Source: Paenibacillus sp. URB8-2 (GTDB lineage Bacteria > Bacillota > Bacilli > Paenibacillales > Paenibacillaceae). From it: DNA of 64,000 nt. Below, in pieces: positions 33,387 through 42,432 of the stretch. The translations under genes and the position numbers were made by a program. Numbering within the stretch: the stretch's first letter is position 1; every line of letters starts with the position of its first letter. Where the stretch lies: the NCBI RefSeq assembly GCF_013393385.1, contig NZ_AP023239.1, positions 2,294,001 through 2,358,000 of the forward strand, written 5' to 3'. Under the pieces are notes generated by a model. It did not search any database. It was not told where the DNA came from and saw nothing but the letters and a program-made list of their open reading frames with translations.

Positions 33387-36300
33387 ATGAGAAGAACCAA
33401 AGGTAAATGGGCCGCATTTTTGTTAGCGCTTGCATTAGGGGTGTCCGGTCTGTATGCTTCTTCGACCGCCCATGCGGCAGGGTTAGCCGGCAACACTCCC
33501 GGGTATTTGCCTGTATCGGGAACGTGGACGCAGGATGCAGGCGGGCTGCGCGGAGTCAGCCCGGGAGCGGACAACGCCTTTAATATGTCGACGGCGGCGG
33601 TGGGCGCGAACTTTATATACGATGCCGACGTGAAAGTGGACGCTTCTTCACCGTACGGCGTGGCTTCGCTAGTTTTCCGGGCGAGCGCGGACGGTTCCAA
33701 AGGTTATGTCGTCAGCCTGGACCCGAACATGGACCGCATCCGTCTGTTCGATTATGCAACGGGAACGGATGTGGCGACACCTTTTTCCAAAACGATGAGC
33801 GAGGGCAATTCCTATCATCTTAAGGTGGCTGCCGATGGAAGCTCGCTAAAAGTTTACGCAGACGGTACACAGGCCTTTTCTGTAAGCGACTCCAAATATA
33901 GCTCGGGGCTTACTGGTTTTCATGTCTATAACGGCACTGGGTATTTCCAGAACGTGTTCGTGAATGTGCTAAATACGAATGTGACGGGCTGGAACACTTC
34001 AGGGACATGGGATCTTACTTCGCAAGGCTGGAAGGGGACGGCTGCTGCCAATCAGAATATTGCGGCCATCTCTTCGACAAGCTCGGATAATTTCACCTAT
34101 GAATCGGATGTGCTGATTAACGATCCGTATGCCCTGGGCACACTGCTGTTCCGCTCGAATGCGGACGGATCGCAGGCTTACGGACTGCAAATCGATCCGA
34201 ACCTGGACCGCATCCGGCTGTACAAGACGGCGGGAGACGTCACTCTGGCGCAGACGACTACGCAGATCTCCACCGGCAAAGTCTATCATGTCCGGATCAA
34301 GGCGCAAGGCTCCTCAATCAAGGTCTACTGGCAGAGTGATTTCATAAGCTCCAGCGGTTATAACCCGCTGCTTACGGCTACGGATGCTTCGTACACGCAG
34401 GGATTTACCGGTTTGGGCGTCTTTAACGGCTCGGCTGTTTTTCAAAATATTATGATCAGCGCCCTGAACACAAACCTGGAAGGATGGACGGCGCCAAGCG
34501 GAAGCTGGACCCCGCAGCTCGGCGGCTTGAAGGGTACAAGCGCCGCAAGCTCGGACGCTTATAATGTGGCAGCGGCGGGAATGTCCGATTTTATTCTGGA
34601 GGGCGATCTTTCCGTCGATGCCGGAACGCCGCTTGGTACGGCGGGCCTTGTCTTCCGCGCTGCCTCCGCGTCAACCGGAGGTTATGTACTGAATATCGAT
34701 CCCAATCTGGACCGTGTCCGCCTGTTCAACCGCAGCGGGGGAAGCACTGTCGCTACGGCCAACATGAGCATCGATACCGGTCGGGTATATCATATTGAAA
34801 TTTCGGTAAGCGGTTCTAATATTAAGGTTTATGTTGATGGCACGGCGTCTCCGGTCATCTCGGCGACCGACACGGCCTATACATCCGGACAAATTGGACT
34901 GAACACGTTCAATGGCACCGCCTATTTCCAGAACGTCTATGCCACGGATCTGAGCCAATACTACAACGAGACATACCGTCCGCAGTACCATTTTACCGAA
35001 GCGAGAAACCGGGCAAGCGACCCGAACGGCTTGGTCTACTATCAGGGAGAATATCATTTGTTTCATCAGCAGGACGGGCAGTGGGCCCACGCGGTGAGCA
35101 CTGATCTGGTAAACTGGAAGCGCCTTCCCATCGCCATTCCGTGGAACGACGCTGGGAATGCCTGGTCGGGCGGGGCCGTGGCGGATCTCAATAACACCTC
35201 CGGTCTGTTCCCGGGCGGCTCCGGTCTGATAGCTTACTATACTTCATTCAATCCGGACAAGCCGAATGGCAACCAAAAGATCAGCATCGCATACAGCAGC
35301 GACAAAGGACGCACCTGGACCGATTACGCAGGCAACCCCGCGGTGCAGAATCCCGGCGGAGCCGACGGCGGCTGGGACTTCCGCGACCCTAAGGTAGTCT
35401 GGGATGCGGATCACTCGAAATGGGTCATGGTCGTCTCGGGCGGAGACCATATCCGCTTCTACACATCGACCAATCTCTTGAACTGGACGTTTGCCAGCGC
35501 ATTCGGGTATGGAGCGTATCTGCATGGCGGCGTATTGGAATGTCCGGATCTGTTCCAACTGCCTGTCGACGGCAGCTCGTCGAACAAGAAGTGGGTGCTG
35601 ATGCTCAGCACCGGCGCAGTCGCCGCCACACAGGGCTCGGCAATGGAATATTTCGTCGGCAGCTTTGACGGCACGACATTTACCAGCGACAATCCCGCCG
35701 CGACCGTGCTGCGGAGCGAGAAGGGCAAGGATATGTATGCGGCGATGACGTTTGACGGGATTCCCGCCGCTGACGGGCGCCGGATTTCCATCGGCTGGAT
35801 GTCGAACTGGGACTATCCTTTCAGCTTTCCGACTTCGCCCTGGAACGGGCAGATGTCCATCCCGCGCGAGCTGAAGCTGACCGACATCGCCGGAACCGGC
35901 GTCCGGATGACGGAGACGCCAGTTGCCGAACTAAACGCGCTCCGGGGCACGGCAACCTCGCTTAGCGACGTTACCGTCACCCCTTCGAGCGCCAATCCGC
36001 TCGCTGCGGTCTCGGGCACGGCCTATGAGATCGAAGCGGTGCTCGAGCTGCCGGCCGGCAGCACGGCATCCGAATTCGGCTTCCGCCTGCGGGAGGGAGG
36101 CAGCCAGAAGACGGTCGTAGGCTACAAGACCGGCACCTCGGAAATGTTCGTGGACCGCACTTCCGCAGGAGCAGACGGATTCACGGCGGGCTTCCATCCC
36201 GTACAGAGCACGGTTCTTCCGCTGGAGAGCAATAGGGTCAAGATGCATATTTACGTCGATCAATCCTCCGTCGAGGCATTCGGTAACGAGGGCAAAGCGG

Positions 36301-37190
36301 TCTTCTCCGATATGATTTTTCCCGGTTCGGCGAGCACCGGACTGAGTTTTTATACAACCGGCGGCAATGTAAAAATCGTCTCGCTCAATTATTATCAGGT
36401 TGGCAACGTCTGGCGTTCCGAGCCCGCCTCCGGTTCAACGCCTCAAAAGGTCGTCATGGACCAAACACGCGTTCAACTGGCCGCAGGCTCCGTCTACCGG
36501 CTGTACGCGGATGTGCTTCCGCGCTCGGCAACCAATAAAACGCTGGTGTGGAGTTCAAGCAATCCGGCGGTGGCGTCGGTATCCCAGGCCGATTCCGTCA
36601 GCGCGGACGTCACGGCGGTTGCACAGGGCAGGGCTGTCATTACAGCGACGACGCAGGACGGAGGTATTGTCGGAACCGCAGTCGTTGAAGTCGGCTCATT
36701 CACGACGAACTTGACTGGCTGGAACAGCCTGCCGGTAGATGCTTGGACGGCGAGCGGCGACGGAATTTCCGGCACGTTCGACAAAGACAGCAATTACATG
36801 TCCGGCACCACCGCCTCCGATTTCACTTACGAGGCCGATGTCAAGCTGGACCGGTCCGGAGGAGCGGGCTCCATAATCTTCCGCGCCACAGCCGACGGCT
36901 CAAGCGGTTATTTTTTCAATATCGATCCCAATATCAGAGCGCTGAGATTGTTCTATAAACTGAATGGCAGCTTCTCCGATACTCAGGTGCTCGCCAATAT
37001 TCCGGCAACCCTTACTTCCGGCACGGCGTATCATGTTAAAATCGTGACCTCCGGGTCGAATATCAAGGTGTACTTCGACGGCGCGTCCACTCCGGTCATC
37101 GATGTTAACGACTCCACGTTCACCAGCGGGTATTTAGGCCTGAATGTATTTGGAGGTACAGCCAGCTACCAAAATGCAATTAAAAATTAG
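33387..37190 (+). CDS. Large secreted multimodular GH32 fructanase with four CBM66-like modules
   Basis: The product is 1267 residues. A signal peptide ends near AHA-AGL (residue 31). Three homologous beta-sandwich modules follow (about 33-197, 198-363, 364-522), each with a GWxxxGxW start and a GYVxxxDPNLDRIRLF-type core. The GH32 domain (about 523-1000) has Asp545 in RASDPNG, Asp667 in FRDPK and Glu718 in LECPDLF. An Ig-like domain (about 1018-1105) and a fourth homologous module (about 1107-1267) complete it. The modules resemble CBM66, the fructan-end-binding module of Bacillus levanase SacC (family assignment by eye). Four copies would give avid binding to levan. It has no anchor, so it is likely released. 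The locus is closed by a terminator. Confidence 0.9.
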   Translation: MRRTKGKWAAFLLALALGVSGLYASSTAHAAGLAGNTPGYLPVSGTWTQDAGGLRGVSPGADNAFNMSTAAVGANFIYDADVKVDASSPYGVASLVFRASADGSKGYVVSLDPNMDRIRLFDYATGTDVATPFSKTMSEGNSYHLKVAADGSSLKVYADGTQAFSVSDSKYSSGLTGFHVYNGTGYFQNVFVNVLNTNVTGWNTSGTWDLTSQGWKGTAAANQNIAAISSTSSDNFTYESDVLINDPYALGTLLFRSNADGSQAYGLQIDPNLDRIRLYKTAGDVTLAQTTTQISTGKVYHVRIKAQGSSIKVYWQSDFISSSGYNPLLTATDASYTQGFTGLGVFNGSAVFQNIMISALNTNLEGWTAPSGSWTPQLGGLKGTSAASSDAYNVAAAGMSDFILEGDLSVDAGTPLGTAGLVFRAASASTGGYVLNIDPNLDRVRLFNRSGGSTVATANMSIDTGRVYHIEISVSGSNIKVYVDGTASPVISATDTAYTSGQIGLNTFNGTAYFQNVYATDLSQYYNETYRPQYHFTEARNRASDPNGLVYYQGEYHLFHQQDGQWAHAVSTDLVNWKRLPIAIPWNDAGNAWSGGAVADLNNTSGLFPGGSGLIAYYTSFNPDKPNGNQKISIAYSSDKGRTWTDYAGNPAVQNPGGADGGWDFRDPKVVWDADHSKWVMVVSGGDHIRFYTSTNLLNWTFASAFGYGAYLHGGVLECPDLFQLPVDGSSSNKKWVLMLSTGAVAATQGSAMEYFVGSFDGTTFTSDNPAATVLRSEKGKDMYAAMTFDGIPAADGRRISIGWMSNWDYPFSFPTSPWNGQMSIPRELKLTDIAGTGVRMTETPVAELNALRGTATSLSDVTVTPSSANPLAAVSGTAYEIEAVLELPAGSTASEFGFRLREGGSQKTVVGYKTGTSEMFVDRTSAGADGFTAGFHPVQSTVLPLESNRVKMHIYVDQSSVEAFGNEGKAVFSDMIFPGSASTGLSFYTTGGNVKIVSLNYYQVGNVWRSEPASGSTPQKVVMDQTRVQLAAGSVYRLYADVLPRSATNKTLVWSSSNPAVASVSQADSVSADVTAVAQGRAVITATTQDGGIVGTAVVEVGSFTTNLTGWNSLPVDAWTASGDGISGTFDKDSNYMSGTTASDFTYEADVKLDRSGGAGSIIFRATADGSSGYFFNIDPNIRALRLFYKLNGSFSDTQVLANIPATLTSGTAYHVKIVTSGSNIKVYFDGASTPVIDVNDSTFTSGYLGLNVFGGTASYQNAIKN

Positions 37191-37211
37191 ACCTGAAAAA
37201 AGCGGTTCCCT

Positions 37212-37254
37212 AAAAATCCGTCGGACGAATTATATTCGTTTCGGCGGATTTTTT
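37212..37254 (+). terminator. Terminator of the fructan locus
   Basis: AAAAATCCG (37212-37220) pairs with CGGATTTTTT (to 37254), with inner ACGAAT/ATTCGT pairing. It ends in a T run. Confidence 0.8.
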
Positions 37255-37321
37255 GCTGTATATGGGCTTTATCTTATTTCAGCGTGCCATTTTTGGACGT
37301 TTACATTAGAATCCATGAATT

Positions 37322-37351
37322 TTGACAATATCCCTGTTCACTTTTTATAAT
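37322..37351 (+). promoter_or_regulatory. Sigma-A promoter for the first chemoreceptor
   Basis: TTGACA (37322-37327), an 18-bp spacer and TATAAT (37346-37351) are both consensus hexamers. A CCGATAAG sequence just downstream resembles a sigma-D -10, but lacks a matching -35. Confidence 0.75.
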
Positions 37352-37440
37352 GTTTTTCCGATAAGAATCAATATTACAATTTGTACATCGAGCGTATTTC
37401 GACAGAAGTAACGACCGTGTTGAAAGGGTGTTAGAGAAAA

Positions 37441-39468
37441 ATGAAGATTCGTTCCAAGCTTTCACTTATGGTTCTTGCTGTAACCCTGCTATCCACCGCT
37501 CTGATGGGGTACTTCAGCTATTCGAAGTCGGCCGATTCTCTGGCGTCCATGTCCGACGAGTCGATGCTGGGACTTAACAAGAACCGTGGCGAAACGATTA
37601 ATGCCATGGTCGAGAAAGAGCAGAGAAGCGTGGCTGTTTTCGCCGGGGAGGTTGGGGTTACTGAACTGCTTGCCGCTGAGCGGAACGGGTCCGTGGACGG
37701 AGGGACGCATGCGGAGGTCACCGCCAGACTCAAGCAGCTGGTGAAGGATGCGGGAAATCTGGAGCATATGTTTGTCGTCGGAATGGATGGAATTATTGTG
37801 GCGGACAGCGACCCTTCGCTAGTCGGCAAAAACATCAACGACAGAGCGTATGTAAAAAAGGCGCTTGAAACCGGAGAACCCGTAATCAGCGAGACATTGA
37901 AATCCAAATCGACGGGCGCGTTTATTCTCGTCATAGCGCAGCCGGTGAAGGTTAACTCCGAGTTGGTAGGCTTTGCGGCATCCGCGGTTCACGCGGACAG
38001 CCTGACGACCTATCTGAAAGGCGCCAAGGCGGTGAACGGAGCGACCAGCTACGCCTATCTGGTTGACGCTCAAGGAACGATGCTCTTTCACCCCACCAAG
38101 GAGAAGATCGGCCTGCCGGTGGAGAACGAAGGCATCAAAGGCGTTGTGGCCCGTGTCCAAAAAGGAGAACAGGTCGTCGACGGAATGATCGATTACGATT
38201 TTTCGGGCAAGGCGAAAAAAGCGGCCTACACCGTTCTTCCGGGCACGAAATGGACGCTTGTTCTGGCGGGTGATGTCGGAGAGATCATGCAGCCCGTCCG
38301 GCAAATGACAATCTTTATTGTCATTCTCGGTCTGATCAGTCTGGCTTTGACCCTGCTGATTGGCATGTTCGTTTCCCAGAGAATCACCGCTCCGATCATT
38401 AAGCTGACTGAACTGATCAACAAGACGGCTGATCTGGACCTGAAGTTCGACAGCCAATACGAATATTTGCAAAAAAACAAAGACGAGACAGGCACCATCG
38501 CCAAAGCGATGTTCCGGACCCGCAGCGTGCTGAGGGATATGGCGGGCAGCCTCATCGGCATTTCCAGCCAAGTGCTGAGCAATGCGGAAATGCTTGAACG
38601 GGTGGCCGTCGAGGTCAGAGAGAACGCCCACGACAACGGAGCGACGACCGAGGAGCTATCCGCAGGCATGGAAGAAACAGCCGCTTCCACGCAGGAAATG
38701 ACCGCCGCGATCCAGGAGATAGACAGCAATGTCGGCGCCATTTCGGAGAAGGCGAAGGAAGGCGGCAGAGTGTCGGCGGGCATTACGAGCCGCGCCTTGT
38801 CCCTGCGCAAAGATGCGGTGGAATCGGCGGAGCATGCGCAGGATATCTACAATTCGGTCCGCGCCAAGATGGAGCAGGCGATTGAGGAATCGGGTACGAT
38901 TACCCAAATCAATGATTTGGCGAAGACGATTATGGACATCACGAGCCAGACGAATCTTCTGGCGCTCAATGCCGCGATTGAAGCGGCGCGGGCGGGAGAA
39001 GCCGGGAGAGGATTCGCGGTGGTGGCCGGGGAAATCCGCAAGCTGGCAGAGAAATCGTCGGCGACCGCATCGGGTATTCAGGATATTGTAAAAGGGGTCC
39101 ATCATTCCGTCGGCCAGATGAAGGACAGCTCGGAGGATCTGTTGTCCTTCATCGACCGGAATGTGCTGAGCGACTACGAGAAGCTGAAAGAGGTCGGAGA
39201 GCAGTATAATCAGGATGCGGATCTGATTAACCATCTGATGGGCGATTTTGAAACCTCGGCCGGGCATTTGAGCGAGACGGTCTCGGCGATAACGATCGCG
39301 GTCAACGAGGTTGCCGCGACGATTTCGGAAAGTGCCGCGGGCGTACAGGATATTGCCGAAAAGACCTCCGATATCGTGGAAAAGACGTTCAAGGAAGCCG
39401 AGATGGCGGATGAGAATACTCAATGCGCGAAGGAGCTTCAGGAGCTGGTTGAGAAATTTAAAATTTAG
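37441..39468 (+). CDS. Methyl-accepting chemotaxis protein (dCache)
   Basis: The 675-residue product has TM1 near residues 8-26 and a double-Cache extracellular sensor (about 35-280), with [20 protein letters not shown] and [23 protein letters not shown]2 (about 290-312), HAMP and a cytoplasmic signalling hairpin follow, with the hallmark tip [20 protein letters not shown] and [19 protein letters not shown]. It binds small ligands, commonly amino or organic acids, and signals to CheA via CheW. AAAGGG precedes the ATG. It is transcribed alone between a strong promoter and terminator. Confidence 0.92.
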   Translation: MKIRSKLSLMVLAVTLLSTALMGYFSYSKSADSLASMSDESMLGLNKNRGETINAMVEKEQRSVAVFAGEVGVTELLAAERNGSVDGGTHAEVTARLKQLVKDAGNLEHMFVVGMDGIIVADSDPSLVGKNINDRAYVKKALETGEPVISETLKSKSTGAFILVIAQPVKVNSELVGFAASAVHADSLTTYLKGAKAVNGATSYAYLVDAQGTMLFHPTKEKIGLPVENEGIKGVVARVQKGEQVVDGMIDYDFSGKAKKAAYTVLPGTKWTLVLAGDVGEIMQPVRQMTIFIVILGLISLALTLLIGMFVSQRITAPIIKLTELINKTADLDLKFDSQYEYLQKNKDETGTIAKAMFRTRSVLRDMAGSLIGISSQVLSNAEMLERVAVEVRENAHDNGATTEELSAGMEETAASTQEMTAAIQEIDSNVGAISEKAKEGGRVSAGITSRALSLRKDAVESAEHAQDIYNSVRAKMEQAIEESGTITQINDLAKTIMDITSQTNLLALNAAIEAARAGEAGRGFAVVAGEIRKLAEKSSATASGIQDIVKGVHHSVGQMKDSSEDLLSFIDRNVLSDYEKLKEVGEQYNQDADLINHLMGDFETSAGHLSETVSAITIAVNEVAATISESAAGVQDIAEKTSDIVEKTFKEAEMADENTQCAKELQELVEKFKI

Positions 39469-39507
39469 GGGCGGCATCCCGGCCCCGCAGGAAAATCATA
39501 TATTAAT

Positions 39508-39540
39508 AGAGCGTCTCTGCCGGGTGGCAGGGACGCTCTT
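39508..39540 (+). terminator. Terminator after the first chemoreceptor
   Basis: AGAGCGTC-CTGCC-GGGT-GGCAG-GACGCTCT forms a stable stem with a short T tail. Confidence 0.7.
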
Positions 39541-39598
39541 AACGTGAATTGGATGCGGTCGGTGTTTCGGATCGTCGTCAGTCCGCGAAAAAAAAGTA

Positions 39599-39627
39599 TT
39601 GCTTTTCATATGGAAAAGGTGTATATT
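39599..39627 (+). promoter_or_regulatory. Promoter of the tRNA-Leu gene
   Basis: TTGCTT (39599-39604), a 17-bp spacer and TATATT (39622-39627) lie about 32 bp before the mature tRNA 5' end. Confidence 0.65.
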
Positions 39628-39664
39628 CTTAATTACGGTGATTACAGCCGTGATTACATAACAT

Positions 39665-39752
<88 letters not shown>

Positions 39753-39766
39753 TACCGAAAACTCAC

Positions 39767-39810
39767 AGATTCTTGGATTGGCGTTCTTGCCATCAGGAAT
39801 CTTTTTTATT
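39767..39810 (+). terminator. Terminator after the tRNA
   Basis: AGATTC...GGC-GTTCTT-GCC...GAATCT with a few mismatches is followed by TTTTTT. Confidence 0.75.
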
Positions 39811-39901
39811 TGGAAATTTCAGGCTATCGCTCCTTACCTGTGCCGTTACATGGTGTTTCAGGCGTGTTCACTAATCATCCCAATTTATGGATGATAGACT
39901 C

Positions 39902-39930
39902 TTGAAATGATAGATTGACGATGATATATT
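39902..39930 (+). promoter_or_regulatory. Sigma-A promoter of the HisC/GldA/PatB cassette
   Basis: TTGAAA (39902-39907), a 17-bp spacer and TATATT (39925-39930). The predicted transcript has a leader of about 200 nt before the first start codon, unusually long for this window. Confidence 0.6.
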
Positions 39931-40058
39931 GTTAAAAACCTTCCAGCAATTGTAACCAGTCTACTGGCGATTTTTTTTGAGGTTAAAACTCACTAAATAG
40001 ATTGGTGAAATTGTAATTAATTAAGCAGCATATTCATTCCATTGCCAACTGGAAAACC

Positions 40059-40100
40059 GGAGGCCAGATTAATGTTCAACATTAATTCGGGTCTCTTTTA
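40059..40100 (+). terminator. Leader hairpin with T tract (possible attenuator)
   Basis: GAG-CC-ATTAATGTT and AACATTAAT-GG-CTC form a near-complete stem followed by TTTTATTT, within the leader of the aminotransferase gene. A second U-run (TTTTTTTT at about 39972) follows a CCAGT/ACTGG pair. It sits between promoter and gene, so it could act as an attenuator. The alternative is that it terminates nothing and folds as a leader stem only. Confidence 0.5.
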
Positions 40101-40140
40101 TTTATCAAAAAGAAGTATCAGAACAAGGAGGTTATAAGCT

Positions 40141-41265
40141 ATGTACCCAGTGTTACCTTATAAGAACAGTCTTCACAGCATTAATCCGTACATCCCCGGT
40201 AAGCGGCTGGAGGAGGTAGTGAAGGAGCTTGGACTTCGAGAGGTCATCAAGCTGGCTTCCAATGAAAATCCTCTGGGCTGTTCCCCCCGGGTCCTGGAAG
40301 CGGCGGCGGCTGTACTGCAAGCCCCTTCCCGCTATCCGGACGGGGGCAGCTCGGAGCTAAGGGCTGAACTTTCCCGGCATACCGGGCTCAAACCGCAGCA
40401 ATTCGTTATCGGCGCAGGCTCCTTTGAGCTGATTGCCTTTGTTGCGGAAACATTCATCGGGCCGGGGGATGAAGCCATTATGCCGACTCCCTCCTTCTCT
40501 TGGTACGCTACTGTCACCAAGCTCCAGGAAGGCAGGATTATTGAGGTGCCGTTGACAACGCACCGGGTCGATCTGGATGCCATAAAGAGAGAAATAACAG
40601 ATAAAACCAGGGTCATCTGGCTTTGCAATCCCAACAACCCCACCGGCACCATCTTTACAGGCGAACAGCTTGGCCGGTTCCTGGAGGATATTCCGTCTTC
40701 GATTGTGGTCGCTATGGATGAGGCCTACTGTGATTTTGTAACCGGACAGGGCTACCCGGATACGCTCAATTGGATTGGGCAATATCCGAATCTCATCGTT
40801 CTCCGTACCTTTTCCAAGATTTACGGGCTGGCCTCTCTGCGCATCGGGTACGCCGCCGCAAGCGAGGAAACGGCTGATTATATGAACAGATGCCGTCAGA
40901 TTTTTAATGTGAACGCCGTTGCCCAAGCTTCGGCTCTAGCCGGACTAAAGGATGCCGGATTTCGAGAGAGAGTCTACGAGAACAACCAGCTGGGAAAGGA
41001 ATATTTCTACAAAGTCTTCGGAGAGCTGGGATTAGACTACATTCCAACGGAAGCCAGCTTCATTATGGTGCATACCGGACAGGATAGCGAAGTCCTGTAT
41101 CAGCTGCTTCTGAAGGAAGGCGTGATCATTCGTCCCGGTTCAGCTTACGGCATGCAGGAGTGGCTTAGAGTCAGCATTGGAACCATGGAAGAAAACCGCA
41201 TTTTTATAGAAGCGCTGCACAAAGTGTTGGAAGTACCTGCGGCGGCTGGCAGTTCAAAGGGCTAA
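40141..41265 (+). CDS. HisC-like PLP aminotransferase
   Basis: This 374-residue class I/II aminotransferase is closest in pattern to histidinol-phosphate aminotransferase: IKLASNENPLGCSPRV, YPDGGSSELR, WLCNPNNPTGT, VAMDEAYCDF, the PLP lysine in RTFSKIYGLASLRIGY, and the C-terminal RPGSAYGMQEWLRVSIG. AAGGAGG lies 8 nt before the ATG. It is followed by a GldA-like dehydrogenase and a PatB-like lyase rather than his genes, so it is probably not the biosynthetic HisC but a related enzyme for another amino-phosphate or amino acid (inference). Confidence 0.87.
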   Translation: MYPVLPYKNSLHSINPYIPGKRLEEVVKELGLREVIKLASNENPLGCSPRVLEAAAAVLQAPSRYPDGGSSELRAELSRHTGLKPQQFVIGAGSFELIAFVAETFIGPGDEAIMPTPSFSWYATVTKLQEGRIIEVPLTTHRVDLDAIKREITDKTRVIWLCNPNNPTGTIFTGEQLGRFLEDIPSSIVVAMDEAYCDFVTGQGYPDTLNWIGQYPNLIVLRTFSKIYGLASLRIGYAAASEETADYMNRCRQIFNVNAVAQASALAGLKDAGFRERVYENNQLGKEYFYKVFGELGLDYIPTEASFIMVHTGQDSEVLYQLLLKEGVIIRPGSAYGMQEWLRVSIGTMEENRIFIEALHKVLEVPAAAGSSKG

Positions 41266-41298
41266 GTCGTCAAGTTAGCTCATTATTGAAGGGAGAGA

Positions 41299-42432
41299 AT
41301 GAATATGATTTTGGCAAAGGCTCCAGAGAAATACTGGAATGAACCGGGAATTCTTGCAAAAGGAGGAGAGGTTGTTGCCTCTATCGGCAAGCGGGCTTGG
41401 ATTTTGGCAGGAAAGACAGCGTTGTCCGTCGCCGGCGAGACGTTATTGAAAAGCCTAGACGGAAGCGGGATTGTGTACGAGATTCAGGTGTATGAAGGCT
41501 ACTGCACCCTGGAAGATATCGATATTCTCGCGGCAGCGGTACAAGCTTCGGCTTCCGATGTGCTCATTGGGATTGGCGGCGGCAAAATCCTGGATACCAT
41601 CAAGGCGGTGGGAGATAAGCTGAGCCTTCCAGTTGTATCGGTGCCTACCATCGCGGCAACTTGCGCCGCATGGTCCGCCCTGTCCGTCATCTATACGCGT
41701 CAGGGAACCCAGACCGGGGGAATTGTGCTGGAGAGATCGCCGAAGGCGGTATTGTCCGACACGGCAATATTGGCGGCTGCGCCGCCTCGCTATATCGCGG
41801 CCGGGATTGCCGACACTCTTGTCAAATGGTATGAAGCAGCGCCCAATGTGGGAAAAGGACCGGACAGTATTCATGCCAGAGCGGGACTGGCTACCTCCAA
41901 GCTGGCGCTGGATATTCTGGAAGAGCTCTCCATCGACGCCTATCTGGCGTCAGGCTGCGGGGAGATCACGGATGCCATAACCGAGGTAACCAATGCCATC
42001 ATTTTTCTGGCAGGCCAGGCTGGCAGCTTGAGCAGCGGCAGACAGCAGGCATATATTGCGCATGCCGTTAATAACAGCCTGACCAAGCAACATGAGACCC
42101 ATATCCGGCTGCATGGTGAGAAGGTAGCGTTCGGTCTGGTGGTCCAGCTGTTTCTGGAAGGGTACAGTCAGACCAAGATCGATACCGTAGCCCGCCTGTT
42201 GCATGCTCTTGGCCAGCCGCTAACCCTGCGCGGGCTCGGATTTAAGGACAGTTTCGGGGACAAAGCGGCGCTGATAGCAAACGGCGTCTCCCTTAACGAA
42301 GAAGCGGCTGCCGCGCTTCCCTTCAAGGTCAATGCGGAGCTTCTGGAGCAGGCCATCTTGAATACCGACCTAACCGGACAACGCATCGCCGAGCAGGAGC
42401 AGAACGCTTCAAGACAGGTTCAGGCCGTATGA
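41299..42432 (+). CDS. GldA-type iron/zinc-containing alcohol dehydrogenase
   Basis: This 377-residue protein is of the glycerol dehydrogenase family. The NAD-binding GIGGGKILDTIKAV and VVSVPTIAATCAAWSALSV segments are typical. Metal-binding region: IAAGIADTLVKWYEA and AHAVNNSLTKQHETH, with HGEKVAFGLVVQL. GldA oxidises glycerol to dihydroxyacetone, but relatives act on other polyols or keto acids. The start is ATG 41299 or 41305; GGGAG upstream fits both. The stop overlaps the ATG of the PatB gene (ATGA), so translation is coupled. Substrate unknown. Confidence 0.85.
   Translation: MNMILAKAPEKYWNEPGILAKGGEVVASIGKRAWILAGKTALSVAGETLLKSLDGSGIVYEIQVYEGYCTLEDIDILAAAVQASASDVLIGIGGGKILDTIKAVGDKLSLPVVSVPTIAATCAAWSALSVIYTRQGTQTGGIVLERSPKAVLSDTAILAAAPPRYIAAGIADTLVKWYEAAPNVGKGPDSIHARAGLATSKLALDILEELSIDAYLASGCGEITDAITEVTNAIIFLAGQAGSLSSGRQQAYIAHAVNNSLTKQHETHIRLHGEKVAFGLVVQLFLEGYSQTKIDTVARLLHALGQPLTLRGLGFKDSFGDKAALIANGVSLNEEAAAALPFKVNAELLEQAILNTDLTGQRIAEQEQNASRQVQAV

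Noticed and set aside
39937..40140. T-box or known riboswitch in the cassette leader
   Set aside because: No T-box sequence (AGGGTGGNACCGCG) nor SAM, lysine, TPP or purine core motifs could be recognised.
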